From Bacteroidales bacterium (GTDB lineage Bacteria > Bacteroidota > Bacteroidia > Bacteroidales > VadinHA17): a stretch of DNA of 48,605 nucleotides. Location: positions 1 to 48,605 of the forward strand of contig JANYIW010000083.1 in assembly GCA_025358645.1 (NCBI GenBank), written 5' to 3'. The position numbers and the translations under genes are program-made. The stretch's first letter is position 1; every line of letters starts with the position of its first letter. A model generated the notes under the pieces. It worked only from the letters and a program-made list of their open reading frames with translations. It was not told the DNA's origin and did not search any database. Shown here in pieces: positions 20,825-31,655 of this stretch.

Positions 20825-22780
20825 TTAATTATTTTTTATCCGGCTGATTCTTGTCTTAACAGGTTGATCAATAGTAATAGGAACCTTTTCTTCAATAGTG
20901 TTTGCAGAATCGAGTTGCAATGCTTTTACATCGGAAATACACAGAAGCCTCGACAGGCTATGAAGAGCCAGCGTGATATTTTCCATGGCGGAAAGTTTAT
21001 AGTCATTCGGCATTATTCTGTCGATGAGAATATATTTAAAATCGGCAGGCATAGAATGCTTTTTAAGTGAGTCGAAAGTACTCTCAAGTTTTATTTCTCC
21101 TGCTGCTATCATATCTTCAAGTACTTCTTTGAAATAGAGATTGATTTTGGGTTCGACCTTAAATCCAATATGAAAATCCACTCGTATCAGAACTCCGGGT
21201 ATAATCTGGTTAACCTGGTAATCAATCCTGTCTGGCTCGTCGATCCTGTCCACATGCAATAACCAGTAAGTATCTGCGCGTTTGGGTTGCTTCTGGAAAA
21301 TAGAATAAATCACCTTTGATTCAACCTGATCAAGCCTGTTTGCTTTAATTATGTATACCAGGTTGGTTGCTGTTTTAGGAACAGAATTATCATTGGATAA
21401 GTCCTTAAACAGGTCAATATATTTGTAAAGGTCAGTAAAAGTTACATACCTGTTTTTCAACTTTCGTCCGAAATACCATCCAAACATAATAATGAAATAG
21501 AGAGATGCCAGCAATAAGGTGAACCAGCCTCCGTATTTGAATTTGTGAAGGTTGGCAATTAAAAAACTTCCTTCAATTGTAAGATATACTGTCAGCATCA
21601 ATAAAACCAGCCTGTGGTTCCATCCGCTTTGATAGGAATAATATGACAGCAATAAAGTTGTCATTATCATGGTAATTGTGATCGCCAACCCATAAGCAGC
21701 TTCCATGTTTGATGACTCTTTAAAGAAGAATACTACAAGGCTGCAGGTGATCCAAAGGAACCAGTTAACAAATGGGAGATAGACTTGTCCCCGTATAAAA
21801 GTAGGGTGTAATATTCTGATTTTGGGCCAGAAATTAAGGGAAACAGCTTCACTGAGAAGTGTATACGATCCGCTTATTAATGCCTGACTGGCAATTATGG
21901 CTGCAGCTGTAGATATTAATATCCCGGGTAAGAGGAACCACTTTGGCATAATTGAGTAAAACGGATTTATATCACCTCCTGAAACATCATTCATCATAAC
22001 CCATGCTCCCTGTCCAAAATAGTTCAATAACAGGGTGATCTTTACAAAGATCCAGGATACTCTTATATTTGCCCTTCCACAGTGACCAAGATCGGAGTAA
22101 AGTGCCTCCGCTCCCGTAGTACAGAGAAAAACAGCTCCCAGAAGGATAAATCCGCCGGGATACTCTCTCAGAAACCTGACTGCAAACGCTGGATTGATGG
22201 CTCGTAAAATGTCGGGATAATGCATAAGTTGAGAAAATCCAAACACCCCTAGCATCGTAAACCAGACAACCATTATCGGACCGAAAGAACCTCCGACAAA
22301 ATTAGTACCAAATTGCTGAATAAAAAACAATGCTCCAAAAATGATCAGAACAATTGGAATTACCGGAATGTCGGGATTAAAAAGCCTCAATCCCTCAATT
22401 GCCGATGTAACTGTAATTGAAGGCGTTATAACTCCATCTGCAAGTAATGCAGCACCCCCGGCCATAGTAAGAAGGGCTGCCCATCCTGATTTTTTCCTGA
22501 TCAGGGCAAAAAGTGCAAAAATGCCTCCTTCTCCATTATTATCAGCCCGCAGAGTAATAAGGATATATTTAACTGTTGTCTGAAGTGTAAGCGTCCAGAA
22601 TATACAGGATAAAGATCCATATATTAATAGTTCATTGATATTGCTTCTCCCTGCCAGAAGAATCGCCCTCATTGTATAAAGAGGGCTGGTCCCTAAATCA
22701 CCATAGACTACTCCAAGGGTGATGATCAGACCTGCAAATGATAACTTTTTAATGTCAAGATGATGTTCTTTACCTCTCAT
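20825..22780 (-). CDS. kup: Kup-family low-affinity potassium transporter (start taken at internal MRGKEHH; track ORF begins 22906)
   Basis: LGVVYGDLGTSPLYTMRAIL, ADNNGEGGIFALFALI, GAEALYSDLGHCGRANIRVSWI. Confidence 0.92.
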   Translation of the reverse strand: MRGKEHHLDIKKLSFAGLIITLGVVYGDLGTSPLYTMRAILLAGRSNINELLIYGSLSCIFWTLTLQTTVKYILITLRADNNGEGGIFALFALIRKKSGWAALLTMAGGAALLADGVITPSITVTSAIEGLRLFNPDIPVIPIVLIIFGALFFIQQFGTNFVGGSFGPIMVVWFTMLGVFGFSQLMHYPDILRAINPAFAVRFLREYPGGFILLGAVFLCTTGAEALYSDLGHCGRANIRVSWIFVKITLLLNYFGQGAWVMMNDVSGGDINPFYSIMPKWFLLPGILISTAAAIIASQALISGSYTLLSEAVSLNFWPKIRILHPTFIRGQVYLPFVNWFLWITCSLVVFFFKESSNMEAAYGLAITITMIMTTLLLSYYSYQSGWNHRLVLLMLTVYLTIEGSFLIANLHKFKYGGWFTLLLASLYFIIMFGWYFGRKLKNRYVTFTDLYKYIDLFKDLSNDNSVPKTATNLVYIIKANRLDQVESKVIYSIFQKQPKRADTYWLLHVDRIDEPDRIDYQVNQIIPGVLIRVDFHIGFKVEPKINLYFKEVLEDMIAAGEIKLESTFDSLKKHSMPADFKYILIDRIMPNDYKLSAMENITLALHSLSRLLCISDVKALQLDSANTIEEKVPITIDQPVKTRISRIKNN

Positions 22781-22829
22781 AATCATACCCTGCATGTTTA
22801 ACAGGATTTCTAAAATAAAGCGGGCAAAG

Positions 22830-23918
22830 TTAATAAATTTTCGAATTATAATACCAGGTAATAACCAGAGAAACGACCTGATTATAATTCTTAATCCCTT
22901 TGTCAATATTATTAGCTTTCAAATAACTATCGTTCACCGTGGATTGCATCTTTGAAAGAATTTTACTTTGAAGACCCGGGTAATACTTCTGCCTGAATCG
23001 TAAATCCCGCAAGACCCTCGTATCAATTTTATTCAAATAGTCACGATAATCCTTCATCTGAGTTGCATCCCTGAGAAAATATACCAGCAAAGACAGGTAT
23101 CCGGAATATTCCAGGCGCTTGTCTCCCGATTTTACACAAATTATATACGCAACAAGATTGGCCTCAGCTTCACTGGTAATTCCAAACTGGTGTCCTTTCT
23201 CATGAGCAAGCACGTAAGGATAATCCAGAGGAAGCAGATAATAATTCAAATGAATCTCATTGAAAAATGGTCCAAAATAACCGCTTACTCCTAATTTTGA
23301 ATAAATAGAACTTAGGAGCATTATTTTGGGACAACGGGTGCCATTTGGATAATTAATCCCTAATTCAAGGCTGTTTTTGCGGTAGGACTCCTCAACAAGC
23401 ATATCAATTGTTGAGTAATCTGCAGATGAAATAGGAATGTAATTGTAATTCGTATGTATAATTATTGAATCGAGGATCGACCGAAAAATCATTTCATCAG
23501 TTTTCGGGTTCTCCCAGCCAATCCGTTTTTCAATCTTTGGTCTGAAATAATTATAACCCCAGGCTATGTAGAAAAATGAATAAAGTAATGCCAGTAACTG
23601 TGCGGTTCGCAAAATATACCTGCCAAACTTCATTTTTCTGAACACAACCAAAAATAATCCACTAATTACCAACCATATAATCAATATCCAGAAGATATCC
23701 CACACTGAAAAAGGATATAATTTGCTAAAAGACGAGAATAAATTTGCAATAAAAGGATAGATCCCTCTCGAAAAATAATGCTCGACCAATTCACTGTTTC
23801 TGATAGCAAATTTAGTACTTAGAAAAACTAACACTGCAAGAAAGAAAGGCCACGAAAAGAGAATAATCTTTTTGACAATTCCACTCCATTTGTATTTACC
23901 AAAAATATCCATTCGCAT
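22830..23918 (-). CDS. DUF3810 family membrane protein with HExxH putative metalloprotease motif
   Basis: N-terminal TM segments; YVLAHEKGHQFGITSEAEANLVAYIICVKSGD. Confidence 0.8.
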   Translation of the reverse strand: MRMDIFGKYKWSGIVKKIILFSWPFFLAVLVFLSTKFAIRNSELVEHYFSRGIYPFIANLFSSFSKLYPFSVWDIFWILIIWLVISGLFLVVFRKMKFGRYILRTAQLLALLYSFFYIAWGYNYFRPKIEKRIGWENPKTDEMIFRSILDSIIIHTNYNYIPISSADYSTIDMLVEESYRKNSLELGINYPNGTRCPKIMLLSSIYSKLGVSGYFGPFFNEIHLNYYLLPLDYPYVLAHEKGHQFGITSEAEANLVAYIICVKSGDKRLEYSGYLSLLVYFLRDATQMKDYRDYLNKIDTRVLRDLRFRQKYYPGLQSKILSKMQSTVNDSYLKANNIDKGIKNYNQVVSLVITWYYNSKIY

Positions 23919-24056
23919 TATTTATATAAACAGAAGAAAGATAAGGTATATTTGACATAGTTTACAACACATCAGAGTTTAAAGGTATCTTTGAAGTAAC
24001 CAATATCAATTCCGGAGCTATAACCTGATAATTAATAATCTGATAATTGAGGACAC

Positions 24057-25211
24057 ATGAACCGAATAACTTTTAATCTCAGATCTGTACTATTTTTGTT
24101 TCTTTGTTTTTCTGTCTTTATTCCGGCGAAAAGCCAGAGTCAGCTATCTACAGACAATAAATTTTCTTTGCTTTTTATAGGTGATATAATGGGCCATGAT
24201 GAACAGATCTGGTCGGCAGAGAACAGGGAGAACCATTTATATAACTATGATGATGTGTTCAAATACATAAAGCCTGTCATTTCTGAAGCTGATATAGTAA
24301 TTGCTAATTTTGAAGTAACACTTGATGGTCAGCCTTATATGGGGTATCCACAATTCAGTTCACCGGCTGATCTTGCAGTTGCCTGTAAGAATGCCGGCAT
24401 TGAGTACCTCGTCAATGCAAATAATCACGCGGCAGACAGGAGAAAGAGAGGAATTATAAATACAATAAATAAACTCGACAGTATAGGAATTCCCCACACA
24501 GGTACCTTTCTGAATTTATCGTGCCGTGATAGTCTCACCCCATTAATGATTCACAAAAACGGTACTTCAATTGCCCTGCTCAATTATACTTTTAGTACCA
24601 ACGGGATAAAAGTCCCTGAACCGGTAATCGTCAATATGCTGGATAAAGAGATAATTACCGATGATGTTAATAAAGCGAAAAATAAGAAGGCAGATATCAT
24701 TATCCTGTTTTTGCACTGGGGAACAGAGTATGATACAATTCCATCAAAAAGCCAGACTGATCTTGCAGAATATTTCCAATCAATTGGTGTTGACATGGTA
24801 ATAGGTTCTCATCCGCATGTTCTTCAGAAAATGCTCCTGACCAAAAATATTACTACCGGCAATCAGGATGTAGTGGTTTACTCTCTGGGTAATTTTGTAT
24901 CGAACCAGAGAAAACCAAAAACTGATGGAGGATCAATGGTAAGAGTTGACCTAACAAAAAATGGTGATAAATACAGAATTTCAAATGCAGGTTTTTACCT
25001 TACATGGGTTTATACTCCAATCGAGAAATACAGAAAAAAATTCTTTATCCTTCCCTGCTCTGAGTTTGAAAACAAACCTGACTTCTTTGACAAACCTGAT
25101 GCATTTCTGCACATGAAAAAATTTATCAGTGATTCGAGGGAACTTCTTTATAAGCAAAACATCAATGTTAATGAGTATATTTTTAACGGAACTTCATGGT
25201 TATTAAAGTAA
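24057..25211 (+). CDS. CapA-family (PGA_cap) metallophosphatase-like protein, secreted
   Basis: FSLLFIGDIMGHDEQI, ADIVIANFEVTLDG, NANNHAADR, IILFLHWGTEY, VIGSHPHVLQ, YSLGNFVSNQR. Confidence 0.88.
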   Translation: MNRITFNLRSVLFLFLCFSVFIPAKSQSQLSTDNKFSLLFIGDIMGHDEQIWSAENRENHLYNYDDVFKYIKPVISEADIVIANFEVTLDGQPYMGYPQFSSPADLAVACKNAGIEYLVNANNHAADRRKRGIINTINKLDSIGIPHTGTFLNLSCRDSLTPLMIHKNGTSIALLNYTFSTNGIKVPEPVIVNMLDKEIITDDVNKAKNKKADIIILFLHWGTEYDTIPSKSQTDLAEYFQSIGVDMVIGSHPHVLQKMLLTKNITTGNQDVVVYSLGNFVSNQRKPKTDGGSMVRVDLTKNGDKYRISNAGFYLTWVYTPIEKYRKKFFILPCSEFENKPDFFDKPDAFLHMKKFISDSRELLYKQNINVNEYIFNGTSWLLK

Positions 25212-25288
25212 CCATTGAAAACCTTATCGATTTAGCGTCTTCGTGGCTAAAAGTCAACCTTTCGTGAATTTACTTTAAATTACTAGCT

Positions 25289-25957
25289 TTGCAGAAAATA
25301 AATATGCCCATAATGATATACGATTATAATACGCAGAGGAAAAGAATGGCCTTGCCTGAATATGGAAGGAATGTTCAGAAAATGGTCGATCATATTAAGA
25401 CCATTGAAGACAGGGTTGAGAGAAACCGTGCTGCAAAGACCATAATTTCGATAATGGGTAACCTTAATCCTCATCTTCGCGATGTTGGCGATTTTAAACA
25501 TAAATTATGGGATCATCTGGCACTGATTGCAAGCTTTGAACTGGATATTGATTCACCCTATCCTGTTCCTGAACCGTCGAAATTCGTTGAAAAGCCACAA
25601 CAAGTGCCCTATAAGAAGGGAAGTATAAGATTTCTACACTATGGTCGTATTATCGAACTAATGATTAATGCTGCCTGCGAACTGGAAGAAGGAAAGGAAA
25701 AAGAATACTTTACTACTCTGATTGTCAATCAGATGAAAAAATCATATATTATCTGGAACAGAGGCCAGGTAGCTGATGAGGTGATAATAAAAGACATGAA
25801 ATTATTATCCAAAGGTAAATTGTTAATGACTGAGGGGGTTAGAATTCTTGAAGTCAGAGAACTGATTCCACCAGTTAAAAGAAAACCAATTGGGAAACCT
25901 CACGGGAAACAGCAGAATAAACAATTCGTTAAGAAAAAAGGACACATCAGACATTAA
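25289..25957 (+). CDS. DUF4290 domain protein
   Basis: YDYNTQRKRMALPEYGRNVQKMVDHIKTIEDRVERNRAAKTIISIMGNLNPHLRDVGDFKHKLWDHLALIA; adjacent to murA. Confidence 0.85.
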   Translation: MQKINMPIMIYDYNTQRKRMALPEYGRNVQKMVDHIKTIEDRVERNRAAKTIISIMGNLNPHLRDVGDFKHKLWDHLALIASFELDIDSPYPVPEPSKFVEKPQQVPYKKGSIRFLHYGRIIELMINAACELEEGKEKEYFTTLIVNQMKKSYIIWNRGQVADEVIIKDMKLLSKGKLLMTEGVRILEVRELIPPVKRKPIGKPHGKQQNKQFVKKKGHIRH

Positions 25958-27264
25958 TGGGCACTTTTATTGTTCATGGAGGTAAACCGCTTAAGGGAGA
26001 AATAACGCCTCAGGGAGCCAAAAATGAAGCTTTGCAGGTAATATGTGCAACTCTGCTAACTTCAGAAAAAGTTACAATCAGGAACATTCCTGATATAAGC
26101 GATGTAAATATGCTGATTGAACTGATCAGCTGCATGGGCGTTAAGGTAACAAGAGAATCTGAATCAGTAACAAGTTTTGAAGCAGTAGATGTTGATCTTG
26201 ACTATCTCCAGACAAGTGCATTCAGGGTACAGAGCTCAAGTTTAAGGGGTTCCATAATGATAGTTGGTCCGCTACTGGCCAGATTTGGTAAAGCTTTTAT
26301 ACCTAAACCAGGAGGAGATAAAATCGGACGACGCAGAGTCGATACGCATTTTACCGGTTTCCAGAAGCTCGGAGCAAAGTTTGAATTTGATTCCAAAGAT
26401 CCGTATTTTAAAGTTGAAGCCCCATCATTAACAGGTACCTACATGCACCTCGATGAGGCTTCAGTTACCGGTACTGCCAATATTATAATGGCAGCAGTTC
26501 TGGCTAAAGGCCGTACTACAATATACAATGCAGCCTGTGAACCTTACGTTCAACAACTCTGCAGGATGCTGGTTTCAATGGGAGCAAAGATCGAAGGGAT
26601 TAGTTCCAATCTCCTTTATATTGATGGAGTAAAAGATCTGAGTGGATGTAACCATACGATCCTGCCGGATATGATTGAAATAGGATCATTCATAGGCATG
26701 GCGGCTATTACAGAATCAGAGATTACAATTAAAAACACTTCCTTCGAAAATCTTGGAATTATACCGGACTCCTTCAGACGTCTTGGAATAATTATCGAGA
26801 GAAGAGGCGATGATATCTTTATCCCAAGTCAAAAACATTACGAAATAGAAACTTTTATTGATGGATCAATAATGACCATTTCTGATGCTATCTGGCCTGG
26901 ACTGACTCCCGATTTAATTAGTGTGTTCCTTGTAACTGCAACTCAGGCAAAAGGCGCTGTCCTTATACACCAGAAAATGTTCGAAAGCCGTCTCTTCTTT
27001 GTAGATAAACTGATTGACATGGGAGCTCAGATTATTCTTTGCGATCCCCACAGAGCTACTGTAATTGGTCAGGATAAGATGATACGGTTAAAAGGTACAG
27101 TTATGTCGTCACCTGATATCAGGGCGGGTGTAGCTCTGTTGATTGCTGCTCTTTCTGCTGACGGCAAAAGTGTTATTCATAATATCGAACAAATCGACCG
27201 TGGTTATCAGAATATTGATAAACGGCTGAATGCACTCGGTGCGGATATTACCAGATTACCATAA
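25957..27264 (+). CDS. murA: UDP-N-acetylglucosamine 1-carboxyvinyltransferase
   Basis: PQGAKNEALQVICATLLT, RGSIMIVGPLLARFGKA, PDIRAGVALLIAALSADGKSVIHNIEQIDRGYQNID. Confidence 0.95.
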   Translation: MGTFIVHGGKPLKGEITPQGAKNEALQVICATLLTSEKVTIRNIPDISDVNMLIELISCMGVKVTRESESVTSFEAVDVDLDYLQTSAFRVQSSSLRGSIMIVGPLLARFGKAFIPKPGGDKIGRRRVDTHFTGFQKLGAKFEFDSKDPYFKVEAPSLTGTYMHLDEASVTGTANIIMAAVLAKGRTTIYNAACEPYVQQLCRMLVSMGAKIEGISSNLLYIDGVKDLSGCNHTILPDMIEIGSFIGMAAITESEITIKNTSFENLGIIPDSFRRLGIIIERRGDDIFIPSQKHYEIETFIDGSIMTISDAIWPGLTPDLISVFLVTATQAKGAVLIHQKMFESRLFFVDKLIDMGAQIILCDPHRATVIGQDKMIRLKGTVMSSPDIRAGVALLIAALSADGKSVIHNIEQIDRGYQNIDKRLNALGADITRLP

Positions 27265-27286
27265 CTTCCTGTCAGGTAATTAGGTC

Positions 27287-27320
27287 CCTGCCAATTTGTC
27301 AATTTCAAATGGTTGGCAGG
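27287..27320. terminator. 34-nt hairpin CCTGCCAA-N18-TTGGCAGG between murA and grpE (terminator or regulatory hairpin)
   Basis: Perfect 8-bp arms, inner TTTG/CAAA pairing, followed by TATTTTGTT. Confidence 0.5.
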
Positions 27321-27363
27321 TATTTTGTTAAATAACTTAAGTAAAATTGAAATACTTTGTGTG

Positions 27364-28008
27364 ATGATGAAAAAAAAGATGAAAAACCATGAAGAGTCAG
27401 GACTAAATAATATTAACAAATCAACTGAAAATAAAGAAAATACTGATACTCCTGATAATTATACCGAAGAGAGATCAGAGAATTCCGGATACGGTATATC
27501 TACAGAAAATGCATCTGAGGGTTTAGAGGACGACATTTTGGCTACTGACAAAGCGCTCACCTATGTAGGTGTTGTTGAAGAAAAACTGGCAGAGATGCAG
27601 GATAAGTATATTCGTCTTTCAGCTGAATTTGATAATTACAGAAAAAGAACATTACGCGAGAAGATGGATTTATCAAAATATGCCGGCGAAAACCTGCTCC
27701 TTGGCATCATTCCGCTGATGGACGATTTTGAAAGAGCTCTGAAACATATAGACGCATCAACAGATTGCATTGCTCTGAAAGATGGAATTGACATAATTTA
27801 CGGGAAGTTCAGTGACTTCCTTAAACAGAATGGAATAAAAGAAATTGAATCGCTAAACAGTAATTTTAATGTTGATCTGCATGAAGCGGTAGCAAAAGTT
27901 CCGGTCGAAGAAATTGATAAGAAAGGGAAAGTAGTTGATGTAGTTCTGAAGGGGTATTATTTGCAGGATAAAGTTATAAGGTTTTCGAAAGTTGTTGTGG
28001 GGGAATAA
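27364..28008 (+). CDS. grpE: Nucleotide exchange factor GrpE
   Basis: MQDKYIRLSAEFDNYRKRTLREK...IIPLMDDFERAL...DLHEAVAKVPV; precedes dnaJ. Start among clustered Mets, track ORF starts 27313. Confidence 0.92.
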   Translation: MMKKKMKNHEESGLNNINKSTENKENTDTPDNYTEERSENSGYGISTENASEGLEDDILATDKALTYVGVVEEKLAEMQDKYIRLSAEFDNYRKRTLREKMDLSKYAGENLLLGIIPLMDDFERALKHIDASTDCIALKDGIDIIYGKFSDFLKQNGIKEIESLNSNFNVDLHEAVAKVPVEEIDKKGKVVDVVLKGYYLQDKVIRFSKVVVGE

Positions 28009-28064
28009 ACCCTGAATAGGTCCAATGAAAGAATCGTGGCTGAATAAAATAAAAATCAATAGGG

Positions 28065-29198
28065 ATGGGGAAAAGAGATTATTATGAAGTGCTTGGTGTA
28101 TCGAAAGAGGCCACAAAGGAGGAGATAAAAAAAGCATACAGAAAACAGGCTTTGAAGTATCATCCTGACAAGAATCCCGGCGATAAAAAATCAGAAGAAA
28201 TCTTCAAGGAGGCTGCTGAAGCTTATGAAGTTTTAAGTAATGAAGAAAAAAAATCCCGCTATGATCGTTTTGGCCATTCGGGAATGGGTAATAATGGCGG
28301 TGGCTTTTCAGGTCAGGGTATGACAGTGGATGACATCTTCTCCTCTTTCGGTGATATTTTTGGTGGTTTTGGCGGATTCGGAGGCGGTAGAAGAGGCCGG
28401 AGGGTGATCAAGGGAAGTAATCTGAGAGTTAAGGTTAAGCTTACTCTTCAGGAAATTGCTGCCGGAGCAGAGAAGAAAATTAAAGTCACTAAATACGATA
28501 CATGTGATTCCTGCGGAGGAACAGGCGCAGCCGATCCATCAAGTATATCAACATGTTCCACCTGTCACGGTTCGGGGCAGGTTACCAGACTTACAAATAC
28601 AATGTTGGGTCAGATGCAGACTACAGCGGTCTGCCCTTCATGTGGTGGCGAGGGCAAAACCATTATAAAAAAATGCACTGCTTGTTACGGGGAAGGAATC
28701 GTACAAAAAGAAGAGGTTATCAAAATCAATATTCCTGCTGGTGTCGGAAAGGGAATGCAGATGACTGTCGAGGGTAAAGGAAACGCTCCAAGGAGAGGCG
28801 GAGTAAATGGCGACTTGCTGGTAGTGATTGATGAAGAAGAGCATCCCGACCTGATAAGAGAGGGCAATGATCTGATCTATAATCTGTTTATAAGTATCCC
28901 CGATGCAGTACTAGGTACCCATGTTGAAGTTCCTACTGTAGATAATAACGTAAAAATAAAAATAGAACCTGGTACCCAACCGGGAAAAATCCTTCGTCTT
29001 CGTGGAAAAGGATTACCTGAAGTAAATGGATATGGCCGTGGTGATCTGCTTGTTAACGTCAATGTCTGGATACCCAAAAGTGTTAATAAAGATGAACTGA
29101 AGATCTTTGAGAAATTCAAAGACTCTGACTCTTTCACACCCGATCCCGACAAAAATGATAAGGGATTTTTCGAAAGGATGAGAGGGTATTTTGAGTAG
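28065..29198 (+). CDS. dnaJ: Chaperone DnaJ
   Basis: J domain [38 protein letters not shown] region; four CxxCxGxG zinc repeats. Confidence 0.97.
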   Translation: MGKRDYYEVLGVSKEATKEEIKKAYRKQALKYHPDKNPGDKKSEEIFKEAAEAYEVLSNEEKKSRYDRFGHSGMGNNGGGFSGQGMTVDDIFSSFGDIFGGFGGFGGGRRGRRVIKGSNLRVKVKLTLQEIAAGAEKKIKVTKYDTCDSCGGTGAADPSSISTCSTCHGSGQVTRLTNTMLGQMQTTAVCPSCGGEGKTIIKKCTACYGEGIVQKEEVIKINIPAGVGKGMQMTVEGKGNAPRRGGVNGDLLVVIDEEEHPDLIREGNDLIYNLFISIPDAVLGTHVEVPTVDNNVKIKIEPGTQPGKILRLRGKGLPEVNGYGRGDLLVNVNVWIPKSVNKDELKIFEKFKDSDSFTPDPDKNDKGFFERMRGYFE

Positions 29199-29269
29199 GA
29201 AAAGCGTTGTGTTTCAAAGAGTTTTTTTATATTTACGTGACTTTTGATATATTTTAAAATTATTCCCTT

Positions 29270-30178
29270 ATGGCACTTTTTGAAGCAAAGAATGTCACAA
29301 AACAGTACGGCAATCAGCTGGCACTCGATAATGTAAGCATTTCCGTTCCTGAGCAATGCATTTACGGGCTGCTGGGACCAAATGGTGCAGGAAAAACAAC
29401 ACTAATCAGGATAATAAATCAAATAACCGGACCAGATACAGGGGAGTTATTCCTTAACGGGAAAAAGCTGCTGCCCTCTGATGTCCAGTTTATTGGATAT
29501 CTGCCAGAAGAAAGAGGTCTCTATAAAAAAATGAAAGTTGGCGAGCAGGCTTTGTATTTTGCACAGCTAAAAGGGCTTTCGAAAGCTGAAGCAATGAAAA
29601 GACTAAAGTACTGGTTTACAAAACTTGACATAATTGACTGGTGGGGTAAAAAAGTCGAAGAACTGTCAAAAGGAATGGCACAAAAGGTTCAGTTTGTGAC
29701 AACAGTACTTCACGAACCCAAACTTCTTATTTTTGACGAGCCCTTTACAGGATTTGATCCACTCAACACTAAAATTGTAAAAAATGAAATCCTGTTCCTG
29801 AGAGAGAGAGGCGCTACAATTATTTTTTCTACCCACAATATGGAATCCGTTGAAGAATTATGCGATAATATCACTCTGATTGATAAAGCAAAAACAATTC
29901 TTGAAGGAAGTGTGAATGAGATCCGGAGCAAATGGGCGGCAAACGAATATGATCTGGTATTTGACGGTGACGTGAAAATTGAAGGGAATGGTCATTATAA
30001 TATTCTGAAACAGCAGACTGAAAATAATAAAAGTATTATCAGACTAAAAACAACCAGTAATATCAATACAAATGATATTCTGCAAACTTTAATGATATCG
30101 GGCAATATCCTCTCTTTTAACCCGGCACTACCATCAATGAATGAGATTTTTATCAGGGTGATTGAAGCCCGTAATTAA
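29270..30178 (+). CDS. ABC transporter ATP-binding protein (NatA-like)
   Basis: GLLGPNGAGKTTLIRII, ELSKGMAQKVQFV, LLIFDEPFTGFDPLN. Confidence 0.93.
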   Translation: MALFEAKNVTKQYGNQLALDNVSISVPEQCIYGLLGPNGAGKTTLIRIINQITGPDTGELFLNGKKLLPSDVQFIGYLPEERGLYKKMKVGEQALYFAQLKGLSKAEAMKRLKYWFTKLDIIDWWGKKVEELSKGMAQKVQFVTTVLHEPKLLIFDEPFTGFDPLNTKIVKNEILFLRERGATIIFSTHNMESVEELCDNITLIDKAKTILEGSVNEIRSKWAANEYDLVFDGDVKIEGNGHYNILKQQTENNKSIIRLKTTSNINTNDILQTLMISGNILSFNPALPSMNEIFIRVIEARN

Positions 30179-30208
30179 ACCTGCAATTAACCTCGAAACT
30201 GTTTTATT

Positions 30209-31567
30209 ATGAACAAGATATCCGTAATTATTAAAAGAGAATATGTAACAAGAGTTAGAAAAAAATCATTCATAATAATGACTATTCTTGCTCCTGTTCT
30301 CATGGCTGCTATAATTATTGTCCCCACTTTTATTATGATGAACCAGAGCGGTGATTTTAAAAAGATTGCAGTAATCGAAGATAACTCAGATCTTTTTAAA
30401 GGTGTTGTAAAGAATACAAAAGATGCTGAATTTGTATACCTTGAAAACACTAAAGTTGAGGACCTTAAAAAAACTTTTGAAAAAGCAGGTTATTACGGCA
30501 TTCTTTACATTTCTCCTGAACTGGTAAATACACCTAACGCTGTTTATATCATCTCAAAAAAACAACCGCCAATCGGCCTGCTTCAACATATTGAAGGCTC
30601 CCTTAAAAAGGAAATTGAGAGACAGAAGTTATTAGCATACAAGATTGATAATCTTGATGACATAATGAAAAACATCGAGACAAACGTCACTATCCAGACG
30701 AAAAAACTAGATGAATCCGGTGTTGAAAAAGGTACAAGTACGGGGATAGCAATGGCCCTTGCCTACATTCTTGGTTTCCTGATGTACATGCTGGTTTTCA
30801 TTTTCGGCGCACAGGTAATGCGAGGAGTAATAGAGGAAAAAACAAGCAGAGTTGTTGAGGTCATTATCTCGTCAGTGAAACCGATACAGCTGATGATGGG
30901 CAAAATAATTGGCATTGCACTCGTTGGTCTCACTCAATTTATGATCTGGATTTTCCTTACTGTTGGAATTGTAACAGTTCTCAAAACCACAATTCTTCCG
31001 AAATCAGGTATTACAGAAATATCACAATCAATGCCTCAGAATTTAATGTCGGGAAATCAGCAGGTCGCCGGAACTACTCAAACTGCACAGATGTCGCCAC
31101 AACTTGCCGAATTTTCCCAGATGTTCGATAATGCAATGAATCAGCCATGGGGTTTGATAATTATCTGTTTTATCTTTTATTTTATTACTGGTTATCTTCT
31201 CTATGCCTCAGTTTTCGCTGCCATAGGATCTGCAGTAGATAACGAAACTGAGACACAACAATTTATGCTACCTGTTACTATACCTATAATACTGGCGCTG
31301 ATGGTAGCTATGGGGACAATGCAAAATCCGGAAAGTTCACTCTCTTTCTGGTGCTCAATGATCCCATTAACCTCTCCTATCGTTATGATGGCACGTATTC
31401 CTTTTGGTGTGCCTGGCTGGCAAATAGTAATTTCAATGTTATTAATGGTGGTAACTTTCGGTGCATTTGTATGGATGGCAGCTAAGGTTTACAGAACCGG
31501 CATCCTGATGTATGGTAAGAAAACTTCCTGGAAAGAGATGTGGAAGTGGCTACGATACAGTGGGTAA
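30209..31567 (+). CDS. ABC-2 type transporter permease (NatB-like)
   Basis: NKISVIIKREYVTRVRKKSFIIMTILAPV; GVIEEKTSRVVEVIISSVKPIQLMMGKIIGI. Confidence 0.92.
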   Translation: MNKISVIIKREYVTRVRKKSFIIMTILAPVLMAAIIIVPTFIMMNQSGDFKKIAVIEDNSDLFKGVVKNTKDAEFVYLENTKVEDLKKTFEKAGYYGILYISPELVNTPNAVYIISKKQPPIGLLQHIEGSLKKEIERQKLLAYKIDNLDDIMKNIETNVTIQTKKLDESGVEKGTSTGIAMALAYILGFLMYMLVFIFGAQVMRGVIEEKTSRVVEVIISSVKPIQLMMGKIIGIALVGLTQFMIWIFLTVGIVTVLKTTILPKSGITEISQSMPQNLMSGNQQVAGTTQTAQMSPQLAEFSQMFDNAMNQPWGLIIICFIFYFITGYLLYASVFAAIGSAVDNETETQQFMLPVTIPIILALMVAMGTMQNPESSLSFWCSMIPLTSPIVMMARIPFGVPGWQIVISMLLMVVTFGAFVWMAAKVYRTGILMYGKKTSWKEMWKWLRYSG

Positions 31568-31655
31568 AGAAAAGCACAGGGCACAGGGCAAATCCATGAT
31601 CTCCGTGGTGAAAAAAGATGAAAGATAAGAGACAAAAGTATAAAGCCAAAAGTAG

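Noticed and set aside
28877-29356. 159-aa minus-strand ORF over the dnaJ 3' end and the start of the ABC ATPase
   Set aside because: Antisense to two strong genes; composition looks like shadow coding.
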